Source: Pedobacter cryotolerans (GTDB lineage Bacteria; Bacteroidota; Bacteroidia; Sphingobacteriales; Sphingobacteriaceae). From it: a DNA stretch of 64,000 bases. The stretch spans positions 119,450 to 183,449 of the forward strand of contig NZ_SWBO01000008.1 in NCBI RefSeq assembly GCF_005116475.1, in the 5' to 3' direction. Positions within the stretch are counted from its first letter, which is position 1. Every line of letters starts with the position of its first letter. Under the pieces are notes generated by a model, which worked only from the letters and a program-made list of their open reading frames with translations, was not told the DNA's origin and did not search any database. The position numbers and the translations under genes were made by a program. Positions 35,588 to 44,530 of this stretch are shown here, piece by piece.

Positions 35588-35660
35588 GATTCCGTAGCTC
35601 AGCTGGTAGAGCATTACACTTTTAATGTAGTGGTCCTGGGTTCGAATCCCAGCGGGATCA
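35588..35660 (+). tRNA. tRNA-Lys (anticodon UUU)
   Basis: 73 bases fold as a complete cloverleaf: acceptor GATTCCG with CGGGATC (one G-U pair), discriminator A, D-arm GCTCAGCTGGTAGAGC, anticodon arm TTACA-CTTTTAA-TGTAG and T-arm CCTGGGTTCGAATCCCAGC. The anticodon is TTT. CCA is not encoded. The ICE integrase follows within 230 bases, so the 3' end of this gene is the likely integration site. Confidence 0.97.
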
Positions 35661-35662
35661 CG

Positions 35663-35690
35663 AAAGGCGCAAGAGATTGCGCCTTTTCTG
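35663..35690 (+). terminator. Terminator of tRNA-Lys
   Basis: AAAGGCGCAA, loop GAGA, TTGCGCCTTT, then TCTG: a perfect 10-bp stem right behind the tRNA. Confidence 0.85.
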
Positions 35691-35760
35691 TTTAAAAGAT
35701 ATTTTAAACCGCAATTCTGAAAAAATAATAGGTCATTTCAAACCATCTTAAATCATACAA

Positions 35761-35811
35761 ACTGGTGCCCTAACTGGTGCCCAATTGTAATCGGTAAATT
35801 TGGGCACCAGT
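35761..35811. repeat. Direct and inverted repeats next to the integrase
   Basis: ACTGGTGCCC occurs at 35761-35770 and again in ACTGGTGCCCAA at 35773-35784. The latter is faced by its perfect inverted copy TTGGGCACCAGT at 35800-35811. Three copies of one 10-12-bp word within 51 bases between attachment site and int are what integrase or excisionase arm-binding sites look like. Confidence 0.8.
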
Positions 35812-35889
35812 CATACCAGATCAAATTGATTTAAAGTAAGAAGAACAATCTGAAAACAAACAAAACGTGTTTTACCAAAAGATTGAGAA

Positions 35890-37185
35890 ATGAAAAGTAA
35901 CCAAGCCCTAAAAATCCTATTCTGGCACCGTAAATCTAAGGCAGATTCCAAGTGCTTTGCCCCTATTATCTGTAGAATTTCTATAGATGGAAAAGATGTA
36001 GAATTTTCAACATCACAAAAGGTACATATTGAAGACTGGAACGTTGAAACAAAAAAAGTTATTAGATCAACTGATTCAAAAAAAATCAATACAGCCCTTA
36101 ATCACATTGAGAGTTCACTTGAAGTCAATTTTACTGTATTGAAAACCCAATATGATTGCGTAAGTCCATTAATGCTGAAAAATGCATTTCAGAATCTACC
36201 AATTGAAAACAAAAAAGATAAAGGCAAAAAAACAGAACAAAAAACACCATCATTATTAGAATTAACTGAAGGCCATATCAAGGATTTCTGCGAATTGGTA
36301 GAGAAGAAATTGCGATCAAAAGAGACATTAAAACAGTGGAAAGCTACTCAAAAGAAAATAGCTGAGTTTTTAAAATTTGAATTCAAAGTCGACGATTGTG
36401 ACCTATCAGCTATTGAATATTCATTCGCTCAAAAATTCTATAAATACCTTGCTGTAAAAAGAACGCCTGTATTGGGAGATAGTGCAGCAATGAAACAGAT
36501 AAAAAATACAAAACAGCTTCTTAGTTTAGCCGAGACAAATAATTGGATTTCTAAAAACCCCATCGAGAAATTCAGGTGTGGCTCGGAAGATCCTGAAATC
36601 ATACCTCTTGAAGTTTTTGAGGTAGAAAAATTATGGCGGAAGAAAATTAGCATTGATCGTTTGGCTAAAGTTAGGGATGCATTCATATTTCAATGCTTTA
36701 CAGGATTTGCCTATCAAGATATTTATAATCTAAGTAATGAGCACATCAAATATGTTGGAGCGGAAAATGAACCTTGGCTAGTAAAAGAACGTGGTAAAAC
36801 TAAGGTTACAGAGATGGTTCCGGTACTTCCCATTGTTGCCGAACTAATAGAGAAGTATAAAAATCATCCTTATTGTAAAGTGTATAACCGTTTAATCCCA
36901 GTAAACAGTAACTTTAGGTATAACTCCTATTTAAAAGAACTATCTGATATATGTAACATAGGAAGATCTTTAAATAGTCATTTAGCGAGGCACACATTTG
37001 CCGATATGATGCTAAATGTGCTAAACTTTTCATTAGAGGATGTAAGTAAAATGTTGGGGCACAAGAACATTCGCACTACTCAGAGATATGCCAGAGTAAA
37101 GAAAAGCAGGATTGGTAAAAAGATGAATGAATCAAAAAGTATATTATTTGATAAAAAAGGAGAACTGAGAAACACTTTTCAATAG
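35890..37185 (+). CDS. int: ICE tyrosine recombinase / integrase
   Basis: A 431-residue integrase of the Bacteroidota ICE type. It has an N-terminal arm-binding region with the common LKILFWHRKSKAD and VEFSTSQKVHIEDWN motifs (about 5-60), a SAM-like core-binding domain (about 125-215) and a catalytic domain (about 235-420). The second box HLARHTFADMMLN, the MLGHKNIRTTQ His and the nucleophile in QRYARV are present. The first catalytic Arg is not in its place: the box reads CFTGFAYQDIYNL instead of TG(L/M)R. IntDOT is known to lack this Arg too, so it marks the subfamily and not a dead enzyme. Confidence 0.93.
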   Translation: MKSNQALKILFWHRKSKADSKCFAPIICRISIDGKDVEFSTSQKVHIEDWNVETKKVIRSTDSKKINTALNHIESSLEVNFTVLKTQYDCVSPLMLKNAFQNLPIENKKDKGKKTEQKTPSLLELTEGHIKDFCELVEKKLRSKETLKQWKATQKKIAEFLKFEFKVDDCDLSAIEYSFAQKFYKYLAVKRTPVLGDSAAMKQIKNTKQLLSLAETNNWISKNPIEKFRCGSEDPEIIPLEVFEVEKLWRKKISIDRLAKVRDAFIFQCFTGFAYQDIYNLSNEHIKYVGAENEPWLVKERGKTKVTEMVPVLPIVAELIEKYKNHPYCKVYNRLIPVNSNFRYNSYLKELSDICNIGRSLNSHLARHTFADMMLNVLNFSLEDVSKMLGHKNIRTTQRYARVKKSRIGKKMNESKSILFDKKGELRNTFQ

Positions 37186-37459
37186 ACCAATTAGCTACCG
37201 ATCAGGGAGATTATTTTTGACATCTAAAGCATTTTTTAATGCTTACAGAGGAGATTACTGAAGATTTAATTTGCACCTAGCAACTTCAATGCTATCTGCT
37301 TTCACGGCGTAAACCTGTGATTTTGCTATGTTTGTACCTCCAATAACGAATACTCTGAGCAGTAACGCCTTAAAATTAATTCCCATTCCTTTTCCGTGAT
37401 CTATATAACTGACACGAAAAATAGAATGGAAATCCATAGTAATCCTGTGGCTTAAACGC

Positions 37460-39877
37460 TTAAAACTTATAGCTATACCCTAGCCTAAAAACCTGTGTTT
37501 CCAAGTAATCTGTACTGTTGTAGGTGAAACCATTTCCAATAATGCTCCTCTTTGTTTTAAGTGTACCCAAAATATCTGTTCCATTTAGGAAGAGTTCGCC
37601 TTTTCCTTTTTGGATCTGTTTTTTAATGCCCATATCCACAAAAAACCTCGAACCTATTGTTCCCTGTGGGATGATATCCTTGGCTAAATAGACACCCGAA
37701 AGCTGTATCTGCGCTTGCCCTTTCAGTTTGAACATGTTATTGAGCTTAAAATTTCCAGAAGTGATGCTTTCTTCTGCCATGTTATAAACAGTTGGTACCG
37801 GATATCTATTTGTTATTGTAAAAGCATTGATCTTGTTTTTATAAATGGCTGTACTTGTATTAAATGAATACCAAGGAGCCAATTCTTGTTGTAATACAAC
37901 CTCTCCACCTGTTTGGTAGCTTCTTCCAGCATTCTGGAAAATATTATAAAGGATGGTGTTGCCTGGAACCTGTGTTGCAATCCTTGTAATTGTTGCATTG
38001 ATCATTTTGTGGTAGAGAGATGAATAGATATTTCCCTTTTTCCAGTTTAAACGGTAGCCTAATTCAACGGTATTTGTAAACTGCGGTCGCAATGTCGGAT
38101 TACCAACCTTTAACAGTTCTGGCTCATCATACTTTGGAAAAATACGGATATCAACCTCATTTGGTCTGTCTACCCTTCTATTATAAAATATCGATAGTTT
38201 GTTGTTATCATCAATTTTATAGGCCAATCTTAAATTTGGAAACGGACGGGCATAGTCATAGCCATCGCTCTGATAGGTATTGTGGTTGGGATTAACATCA
38301 TATTGTACTTTCACATATTCAAATCTCAAGCCCGCTTCCATTTCAAAATGGTTGGTTTCTAGCACATAATTAGCATAAGCGGCAGGAATGGTTTCCTTAT
38401 AATCTGCCCAACCACCTGCGTTTACATCGATTGGTGAATTAAGCCCTGGGAAAAACTGCATATCGGTAGGAATGGTTCTTCTCCTAAACTTCAATCCCAT
38501 TTCTATTCGTCCCTGTTTTAGAGGCCTAATGTAATCTAGGTTGAAATCTGCCACATGTTCATCAGAAAGCAATGCAAAAGAGTCCTCACCAGTAAAAGTG
38601 GGCATAATGTTGGTAAAGAAATATTTTTCGTCTTCCCTATGCCATGTATAGTTAAATCCTATGTTAAGCAAATGCCCAGGCTGAGAAAACTTATGCTGAT
38701 AGCTTGCCGAACCCGTAGCGGTATATTTTACTTCATCCTCTAAAAACTGCCACAATCTTAACCGTTGCATCTCACCATTGAAATACGGTATATCTCCCCT
38801 ATCAATAATCTTTTCCCTGTTAAAATAACCAGAGATAGTTAAGGAATTCTGCTCATTGGGATTCCAATCAATTCCTGTTTTTACGGTCGTGTAATCAGTT
38901 GTCCTGTTCCTTTTCACCTGTTGGTTGATGATTGTTCCATCGCTATAGGTTCTTGTTGCAAATTCGTTTCTATTTAAAGTTTGCGTGTACAGGTAATCGC
39001 CCTGCAAAAAGGTGTTCAGCTTGTTTTTCATATAATTTAGAGAGAGCGAAGGATTGATTTTTGGAGTTGCCTGAAATTGAGGACGGATGGTAGGCAGATT
39101 TTCTCTTCTTTCCCAAAGTGAGCCAAGTCCTGTCGTCAATCCGATCTTTCCATTAAAGCCTTCCTGTTTGTTCTTTTTATAGATGATATTGATAATCCCT
39201 GCATTTCCGTTCGCATCATATTTAGAAGAAGGATTATTGATGATCTCTATTTTTTCAATTGCAGAGGCTGGAATATTGTCCAAGCCTGTTTGGGTTCCGA
39301 AACCTGTCATTGCATTCTGTTTTCCATCTACCAGAACCGCAACCTTGTCATTTCCACGAAGCTGGATCTTGCCATCCTGCAGGGTTACCCCTGGCAGATT
39401 TTGCATAGCCTGTAAAATCGATCCTCCAGATTGCGCCACATTATTGCCAAGTGTAAAGGTCTTTTTATCCATTTTATCCGATAGTCCATCTGCATTGCTT
39501 TGTCCGACAACATTAACCGTATTCAGGGTCTGTGCATCTTCTGTTAAGATGATTTCGCCCAGATCTAAAAAAGCATTTAGTGAGCCAACTGTGATATCTT
39601 GGCTTTTCTTCTGATGCCCAACAATGGTAAATTCAAGCGAATAGTTTCCAGCAGAAAGATCAGCCAGTTTGAAACGACCTAGCGAGTCGGTAATCGTACC
39701 TGTAACAAATTTCTGATCAGTTTTCTGTTTAACTACAACATTGGCATATTCAATCGGTGCCCTGTTCTTTGCATCCTTAACAATTCCAGATACGGTTACT
39801 TTTATACTTTGTGCTTTTGAAAAGTATGCTGTAAAAATCAATAACAGGAGCAGCAAAAATTTCTTCTTAAAAATCAT
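37460..39877 (-). CDS. TonB-dependent receptor-like outer-membrane protein
   Basis: 805 residues. Signal peptide (KKFLLLLLLIFTAYFSKAQS); carboxypeptidase-regulatory-like domain (about 25-110, GIVKDAKNRAPIEYANVVVK); plug domain (about 125-225, LPGVTLQDGKIQLRGNDKVAVLVDGKQ); then a long beta-barrel ending in FRLGYSYKF, with a terminal aromatic. This is the outer-membrane beta-barrel type found widely in Bacteroidota, often beside two-component systems. A partner SusD gene is absent, so peptide, metal or lipid substrates are as likely as sugars. It is cargo of the ICE and divergent from the EamA gene. In the 275 bases between its stop and int I see no gene. Confidence 0.88.
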   Translation of the reverse strand: MIFKKKFLLLLLLIFTAYFSKAQSIKVTVSGIVKDAKNRAPIEYANVVVKQKTDQKFVTGTITDSLGRFKLADLSAGNYSLEFTIVGHQKKSQDITVGSLNAFLDLGEIILTEDAQTLNTVNVVGQSNADGLSDKMDKKTFTLGNNVAQSGGSILQAMQNLPGVTLQDGKIQLRGNDKVAVLVDGKQNAMTGFGTQTGLDNIPASAIEKIEIINNPSSKYDANGNAGIINIIYKKNKQEGFNGKIGLTTGLGSLWERRENLPTIRPQFQATPKINPSLSLNYMKNKLNTFLQGDYLYTQTLNRNEFATRTYSDGTIINQQVKRNRTTDYTTVKTGIDWNPNEQNSLTISGYFNREKIIDRGDIPYFNGEMQRLRLWQFLEDEVKYTATGSASYQHKFSQPGHLLNIGFNYTWHREDEKYFFTNIMPTFTGEDSFALLSDEHVADFNLDYIRPLKQGRIEMGLKFRRRTIPTDMQFFPGLNSPIDVNAGGWADYKETIPAAYANYVLETNHFEMEAGLRFEYVKVQYDVNPNHNTYQSDGYDYARPFPNLRLAYKIDDNNKLSIFYNRRVDRPNEVDIRIFPKYDEPELLKVGNPTLRPQFTNTVELGYRLNWKKGNIYSSLYHKMINATITRIATQVPGNTILYNIFQNAGRSYQTGGEVVLQQELAPWYSFNTSTAIYKNKINAFTITNRYPVPTVYNMAEESITSGNFKLNNMFKLKGQAQIQLSGVYLAKDIIPQGTIGSRFFVDMGIKKQIQKGKGELFLNGTDILGTLKTKRSIIGNGFTYNSTDYLETQVFRLGYSYKF

Positions 39878-39966
39878 AACTTAAATTTATGGGGTATTAA
39901 TAGATTCCGTAATTTCAGTACATAGTTAATAGGCAAATCTGTTGGAATTTAGAAGTTGAAAACACC

Positions 39967-40380
39967 ATGTGGAAATTTTATGCAATACTTTCGGCTTTTT
40001 TTGCGGCTGCAACTGCAATCTTGGCCAAAATCGGTATCAAAGGGGTTAGCGGAAATCTTGCAACCGCAGTAAGAACAATCATTATCCTTTTTATTGCCTG
40101 GGGAATAATCTTGGTTACAGGAGAAGTCCGCGAATTAAAGACACTTACAAGGAACAACCTCCTATTCCTTGGGCTATCTGGGATAGCAACTGGTCTTTCA
40201 TGGATCTTCTATTTCAAGGCACTGGAAACCGGAGAGGTTTCAAAGGTTGCCCCGATAGATAAACTGAGCGTAGCAATTGCACTGGGTTTGGCATTTTTGA
40301 TCTTAAAAGAACCTATCGAAATCAAGACCCTGATTGGGGCTACACTTATTATAGCTGGAACAATTGTTATAATTTTATAG
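39967..40380 (+). CDS. Single-domain EamA (half-size DMT) membrane protein
   Basis: 137 residues with four to five hydrophobic segments and one EamA domain only (FAAATAILAKIGIKGV, GIATGLSWIFYFKALETGEVSKVAPIDKLSVAIAL, FLILKEPIEIKTLIGATLI). Full DMT transporters have two such halves; single-domain forms work as dimers. The substrate is unknown. Such small EamA proteins turn up often in mobile elements. It is upstream of the two-component system on the same strand but 123 bases away, so an independent promoter is likely. Confidence 0.8.
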   Translation: MWKFYAILSAFFAAATAILAKIGIKGVSGNLATAVRTIIILFIAWGIILVTGEVRELKTLTRNNLLFLGLSGIATGLSWIFYFKALETGEVSKVAPIDKLSVAIALGLAFLILKEPIEIKTLIGATLIIAGTIVIIL

Positions 40381-40503
40381 GAATACTGATTTGCTACAGA
40401 ATTTAAACGTTAATTTACTTAATGAACCATAATTGACATACCTCTTAAAAATATTGGCACATGCCAATTATAGCTCACCTACCATTAAAAGCAGTAAACG
40501 CTA

Positions 40504-41181
40504 ATGAAAATATTGGTCATAGAAGATGAAGAATCGCTTAGGGAAAGTATTGTTGCCTATCTAAAGGGTGAAGGCAACATTTGTGAAGTGGCAGGCACTT
40601 ATTGGAATGCCATGGAGAAGATCAACCTTTATAGTTATGACTGCATTCTGCTCGACCTTACCCTTCCCGGGGGCGATGGGCTTAAGATCCTGAGCGAAAT
40701 CAAAAACCTGAACAAAACCGAAGGTGTGCTGATCATTTCCGCCAGGCATTCCCTGGATGATAAACTAAGTGGGCTGGAAATGGGTGCAGATGATTATCTG
40801 GTCAAGCCTTTCCATCTTTCAGAACTGAAGGCTAGGATCATGGCCATAGTAAGGAGAAAGAATTTTAGCGGAAGCAATTTAATGTCCTTCAACGAAATAA
40901 ACTTAGACCTTTTGGCCATGGAAGTAAGGATAAAAGAGAAGCTGGTTACCTTCACTAAAAAGGAATACGATCTGCTCATCTATTTTATTTCCAACCAGGG
41001 CAAGGTCATCACCAAAAATGCCATTGCCGAACATCTTTGGGGCGATGAGATCGATATGTCCGATGATTTTGATTTTATCTATACCCACATCAAAAACCTC
41101 CGAAAAAAATTGGTAGAAGCTGGGGCTAAAGATTATATTAGATCGATGTACGGCGTTGGTTACAAATTGGAGAATGTATGA
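40504..41181 (+). CDS. OmpR-family response regulator
   Basis: 225 residues. Receiver domain with the acidic pair EDEESLRESI (about 7-16), phosphorylated Asp in YDCILLDLTLPGGDG (about residue 51), Thr/Ser at LIISARHS and Lys in DDYLVKPF. A winged-helix output domain follows (KEYDLLIYFISNQGKVITKN, YIRSMYGVGYKLE). The next gene is its cognate histidine kinase, 95 bases on. Likely targets are the TonB-type receptor and the PepSY/PAP2/sulfatase genes beside it, by position only. Confidence 0.93.
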   Translation: MKILVIEDEESLRESIVAYLKGEGNICEVAGTYWNAMEKINLYSYDCILLDLTLPGGDGLKILSEIKNLNKTEGVLIISARHSLDDKLSGLEMGADDYLVKPFHLSELKARIMAIVRRKNFSGSNLMSFNEINLDLLAMEVRIKEKLVTFTKKEYDLLIYFISNQGKVITKNAIAEHLWGDEIDMSDDFDFIYTHIKNLRKKLVEAGAKDYIRSMYGVGYKLENV

Positions 41182-41276
41182 ACCCGACATGGTCAAAATA
41201 ATCATTTCTTTCCTGACAATTATTATTTTGATTATCAAAGGCTCCATCTGACAATAAAAACAATAAATAGACACAG

Positions 41277-42527
41277 ATGAAATTAGCACAGCGATATAAC
41301 AGGGCAAACCTAATTACCTCGTTCATTATTTTGACGATTACCGGGGTCATCTATTATATAGCCATCCACTTTATCCTTACTGGGAAACTGGATAAAGATC
41401 TGGTAATCGAGGAGAAGGAAATTGAAGCGTATGCAAGGAATTATGGTAAGCTCCTTTCTCCGGGAGATTTCCTGCACCAAAAAGTTACTTATCAAAAGCT
41501 AACTACTGGACAAACCATCGAACGTAATTTCCATTATGCAGAATTCTATAATGAAGATGAGAAGGAAATTGAGCCTGGAAGAAGCCTGATTACAAGCGTG
41601 AATCTAAATGGGCAGAACTATCAGGTAACCATCAGCAAATCCAGAGCAGAATCAGAAGACTTGATCCAATTGATCTTTATGATCACTTTGGCCGTGACCA
41701 TCCTATTATTGGTTTCATTGCTGCTCATCAACAGGTTCGTGCTTCAGCGTATCTGGAGCCCGTTCTATTCAACACTGGGTATGATGAAAGCTTTTAATAT
41801 CGCCCAAAAAGAGGAAATCAGACCTCAACTGACCAAGATCGATGAATTTAATGAACTGAATGAATCGGCAAATGCGATGGCTGCCAGGGTGAGGAAAGAT
41901 TATCGGGAACTTAAAAATTTCACGGATAATGCCTCACATGAAATGATGACACCTTTGGCCATCATCAATTCAAAACTCGACAGCCTACTTCAGACAGGCA
42001 CTTTTTCATCGGAACAGGGAGCGCTAATAGAAAACATTTATACTGCCATCGGAAGATTGATCAAACTGAACCAATCATTGTTGCTATTGGCCAAGATTGA
42101 AAACAAGCTGATTTCCGATGTCCAGGATATTGATATGCAGCAGTTGGTCCGAGATAAGGCGCTGCAGTTTCAGGAACTTTTCGAAAAAGATCGGCTGACA
42201 TTGGAACAAGAAATGCAACCCTGTAATATAAGGATGAGCAAATATCTTGCAGACATCCTATTGAACAATCTTTTCTCAAATGCCATTCGGCACAACCATT
42301 CTGGGGGAAGCATTGAAGTTGTTTTACGGGCAGGTTTGCTTACTATCTCAAATACCGGAAAAAGCGAAGGACTGGATAACCAGCTTTTCGAACGGTTCTC
42401 AAAATCGGCTTCTTCTGAAGGAACGGGCCTTGGCCTGGCCATAAGCAAGCAGATCTGTACGCTTTATGGATTTACCCTAACCTACCAACATCTTGAAAAC
42501 AGGCACCAATTTCTGGTTATATTCTAG
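41277..42527 (+). CDS. Sensor histidine kinase
   Basis: 416 residues. A membrane segment at about 13-34, a periplasmic sensor part (about 35-135), a second membrane segment (about 136-160, IFMITLAVTILLLVSLLL), a HAMP-like linker, the phosphorylated His in DNASHEMMTPLAIIN (about residue 221), and the ATP-binding boxes NNLFSNAIRHN and GTGLGLAISKQI. Paired with the response regulator upstream. The periplasmic loop is short for binding small signals and is rich in charged residues. In other Bacteroidota such kinases with PepSY neighbours are linked to envelope stress or metal sensing. Confidence 0.93.
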   Translation: MKLAQRYNRANLITSFIILTITGVIYYIAIHFILTGKLDKDLVIEEKEIEAYARNYGKLLSPGDFLHQKVTYQKLTTGQTIERNFHYAEFYNEDEKEIEPGRSLITSVNLNGQNYQVTISKSRAESEDLIQLIFMITLAVTILLLVSLLLINRFVLQRIWSPFYSTLGMMKAFNIAQKEEIRPQLTKIDEFNELNESANAMAARVRKDYRELKNFTDNASHEMMTPLAIINSKLDSLLQTGTFSSEQGALIENIYTAIGRLIKLNQSLLLLAKIENKLISDVQDIDMQQLVRDKALQFQELFEKDRLTLEQEMQPCNIRMSKYLADILLNNLFSNAIRHNHSGGSIEVVLRAGLLTISNTGKSEGLDNQLFERFSKSASSEGTGLGLAISKQICTLYGFTLTYQHLENRHQFLVIF

Positions 42528-42602
42528 ATAGATCTAAGCTGGTACACAGCTACAGAATTGCTACATAATCTACACCTAGTTTTATATCAAAATTATAAAG
42601 CC

Positions 42603-43013
42603 ATGAAGAAAATAGTTTATGTTATCGCATTGCTGATGTTTGTTGTGACAACCAGCCATGCCCAAAAATTAAATGCTGCTAAAGTGCCGGTAGCCGTTAA
42701 GTCTGCTTTTTCAAAAACACACGCCAAAGTATCTAAAGTAAGTTGGAGCAAAGAGGATGCAAATTTCGAAGCTGAATTTACCTTGAATGGTAAAGAGACA
42801 AGTGAGGTTTACTCAGCAACGGGAGTTTTTGTAGAATCAGAAGTAGAGATGAAAGCCTCTGAACTGCCTGCCGCAGTTAAGATGAAACTGAAAGACCAAA
42901 AAATTACCGAAGCAGCAAAAATTACCAGAGCTAATGGTTCGGTTGTCTATGAAGCAGAGATTAAAGGAAAAGATCTTTTGTTTGATGCCAACGGAAATCC
43001 TGTTAAGTTGTAA
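42603..43013 (+). CDS. Periplasmic PepSY-like protein
   Basis: 136 residues. Signal peptide (MKKIVYVIALLMFVVTTSHAQ) and two tandem halves of about 55 residues of the putative beta-lactamase-inhibitor-like PepSY fold (VAVKSAFSKTHAKVSKVSW and AAVKMKLKDQKITEAAKI; the two halves start with the same (A)AVK pattern). Such proteins are secreted, small, and commonly sit next to two-component systems in Bacteroidota. Their role is not settled. The frame runs back to 42558 but the ATG at 42603 begins the signal peptide. It is followed by the PAP2 gene after 2 bases, so the two share a transcript. Confidence 0.8.
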   Translation: MKKIVYVIALLMFVVTTSHAQKLNAAKVPVAVKSAFSKTHAKVSKVSWSKEDANFEAEFTLNGKETSEVYSATGVFVESEVEMKASELPAAVKMKLKDQKITEAAKITRANGSVVYEAEIKGKDLLFDANGNPVKL

Positions 43014-43015
43014 CA

Positions 43016-43819
43016 ATGGGCATTTGGAAAGGTAAAATAACAATCAGTTTGCTGTTGGCAACAATGGCAACTGATTGTTTAGCACAACAACAGGATACCA
43101 CCTCAAATGTTCGGCTAAACCCAATAGCGGTTACAAACATTACCGAAGAAATCAAACCAGAAAAATTTAAGATTACCCATTTTATTGCTCCAGTGGTGCT
43201 GATGGGCTATGGATTTGCAACAGTTTACGATCATGGCGCCTTAAAAGAACTTGACCTTAGCACAAAGGCCGAACTACAGGAGGACCATCCCAGATTTGCC
43301 TACCATGTTGATGACTATGCCCAATTTGCTCCCGCACTTGCTGTTTATGGGCTAAACCTAGCAGGTATAAAAGGCAGACACAATCTTTTTGACGCATCCA
43401 TGTTGTATGTAACCTCTGCAGCCATTATGGGTCTATCTACCCATTTTGTAAAACGAGGTGTGCATCGTTTAAGACCGGACGATTCGGGATATAATTCCTT
43501 CCCATCTGGGCATACAGCTTCAGCTTTTGCCGCGGCAGAGTTTTTATACCAGGAGTTTAAATATAAATCGCCATGGATTGGCTATGCAGGTTATTTTGTT
43601 GCAACTGCAACAGGTACATTGAGATTGTACAACAACAAACATTGGTTCAGTGATGTAGTGGCAGGAGCAGGTTTTGGTATTGCTTCCACCAAACTGGGCT
43701 ACCTAGTCTATCCCCACATCAAAAGATGGATTGGTGGGCATGGACAGAAACAGAACCTGAGTTTTACGCCAGCATACGAACACCACCAGTTGGGCTATAG
43801 GCTTACCTATAAGCTATGA
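43016..43819 (+). CDS. PAP2-superfamily membrane-associated phosphatase
   Basis: 267 residues. A signal peptide (TISLLLATMATDCLAQ), then the three phosphatase motifs: KRGVHRLRPDD (KX6RP, about 141-151), PSGHTASAFA (about 162-171) and the third, LRLYNNKHWFSDVVAG, which fits RX5HX3D (about 202-217). The family removes phosphate from lipid phosphates such as undecaprenyl-PP, phosphatidate or lipid A 1-phosphate (LpxE). The C-terminus is soluble and His-rich. Its position in a kinase/PepSY/sulfatase cluster suggests lipid A or undecaprenyl remodelling, which is inference. Confidence 0.88.
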   Translation: MGIWKGKITISLLLATMATDCLAQQQDTTSNVRLNPIAVTNITEEIKPEKFKITHFIAPVVLMGYGFATVYDHGALKELDLSTKAELQEDHPRFAYHVDDYAQFAPALAVYGLNLAGIKGRHNLFDASMLYVTSAAIMGLSTHFVKRGVHRLRPDDSGYNSFPSGHTASAFAAAEFLYQEFKYKSPWIGYAGYFVATATGTLRLYNNKHWFSDVVAGAGFGIASTKLGYLVYPHIKRWIGGHGQKQNLSFTPAYEHHQLGYRLTYKL

Positions 43820-44409
43820 TTTAAAGTATTCTTAAGGTTGTCGATATTCTTCTGTTTTCTGGCCTGTAAAACTGTTTTACCATAAACAGTAAAGTATTCA
43901 TGGTTTGTTAGCATCGCCAAATTGAGCGCATTCCACTGCTCAGTTGTGTAATGTATATTCAGGCAGGTTTCCCATTCCCTGCGGAGTGAAGCTTCAAATG
44001 TTGGATAGTTGGCCCTGGAAAAATGGTAGAAATCTGCATCGCACAGTACCATCTCCAAAATGTTTTTTGGGCTTTGTGGATACGTGGTTGCCAGTATGCA
44101 AGAAGTTACCTGCTCAATATACAGGGCATCAAGTCCGTTATCAGCTAAAAAATCCCTTGCGATGTTTACGCTCAATTGTTCATGGCCTGCATATCCTTTG
44201 GTATAACCAGTATCATGGAACCAGGCCGCAATGGTCACAAGGTCAAGTTCTTCAGGAGACAATCCAACTTTAACCCCGATTTCTTGTGCGGCTATCACCA
44301 CATTCCCCGTATGATGGGCGCTATGAAAACTAAGCTGTAAGCTTAGTTCATCAGCAAAAAGTGTAGTTACAAACTTGCTTGAAAGTTCAACAAGGAATTT
44401 CAGCTCCAT
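43807..44409 (-). CDS. HD-domain phosphohydrolase
   Basis: About 200 residues. The HD motifs are HTGNVVIAAQEIG (first His, about residue 33), AWFHDTGYTKGYAGHEQLSV (His-Asp pair, about 63) and LCDADFYHF (last Asp, about 120). The fold hydrolyses phosphate or phosphodiester bonds, often of nucleotides; the substrate is not predictable. The frame is open to 44610, but the ATG at 44409 fits better because the extra part overlaps the start of the divergent sulfatase. The 3' end overlaps the PAP2 gene by 13 bases, tail to tail. Confidence 0.82.
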   Translation of the reverse strand: MELKFLVELSSKFVTTLFADELSLQLSFHSAHHTGNVVIAAQEIGVKVGLSPEELDLVTIAAWFHDTGYTKGYAGHEQLSVNIARDFLADNGLDALYIEQVTSCILATTYPQSPKNILEMVLCDADFYHFSRANYPTFEASLRREWETCLNIHYTTEQWNALNLAMLTNHEYFTVYGKTVLQARKQKNIDNLKNTLNHSL

Positions 44410-44530
44410 AGGATAAAAGATGTACACAAGGGTACGGTTAGAATCTGTAGCAATGTTGGAGCAGGCAAGTTCAGATTCTCTCCAGAATTCAAAGTTAGCT
44501 TTAGCCGTCGGCCAATATATATCAATACCA

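Noticed and set aside
35890..37185. Integrase seen as inactive because Arg I is missing
   Set aside because: The DOT-type integrases of Bacteroidota are known to lack this Arg and still work, and all other catalytic residues are in place.
37255..37437. 60-codon minus-strand open frame between int and the TonB-type receptor
   Set aside because: No recognisable motif, no coupling to the receptor gene, and a hydrophobic start that does not form a proper signal. Kept out for lack of support.
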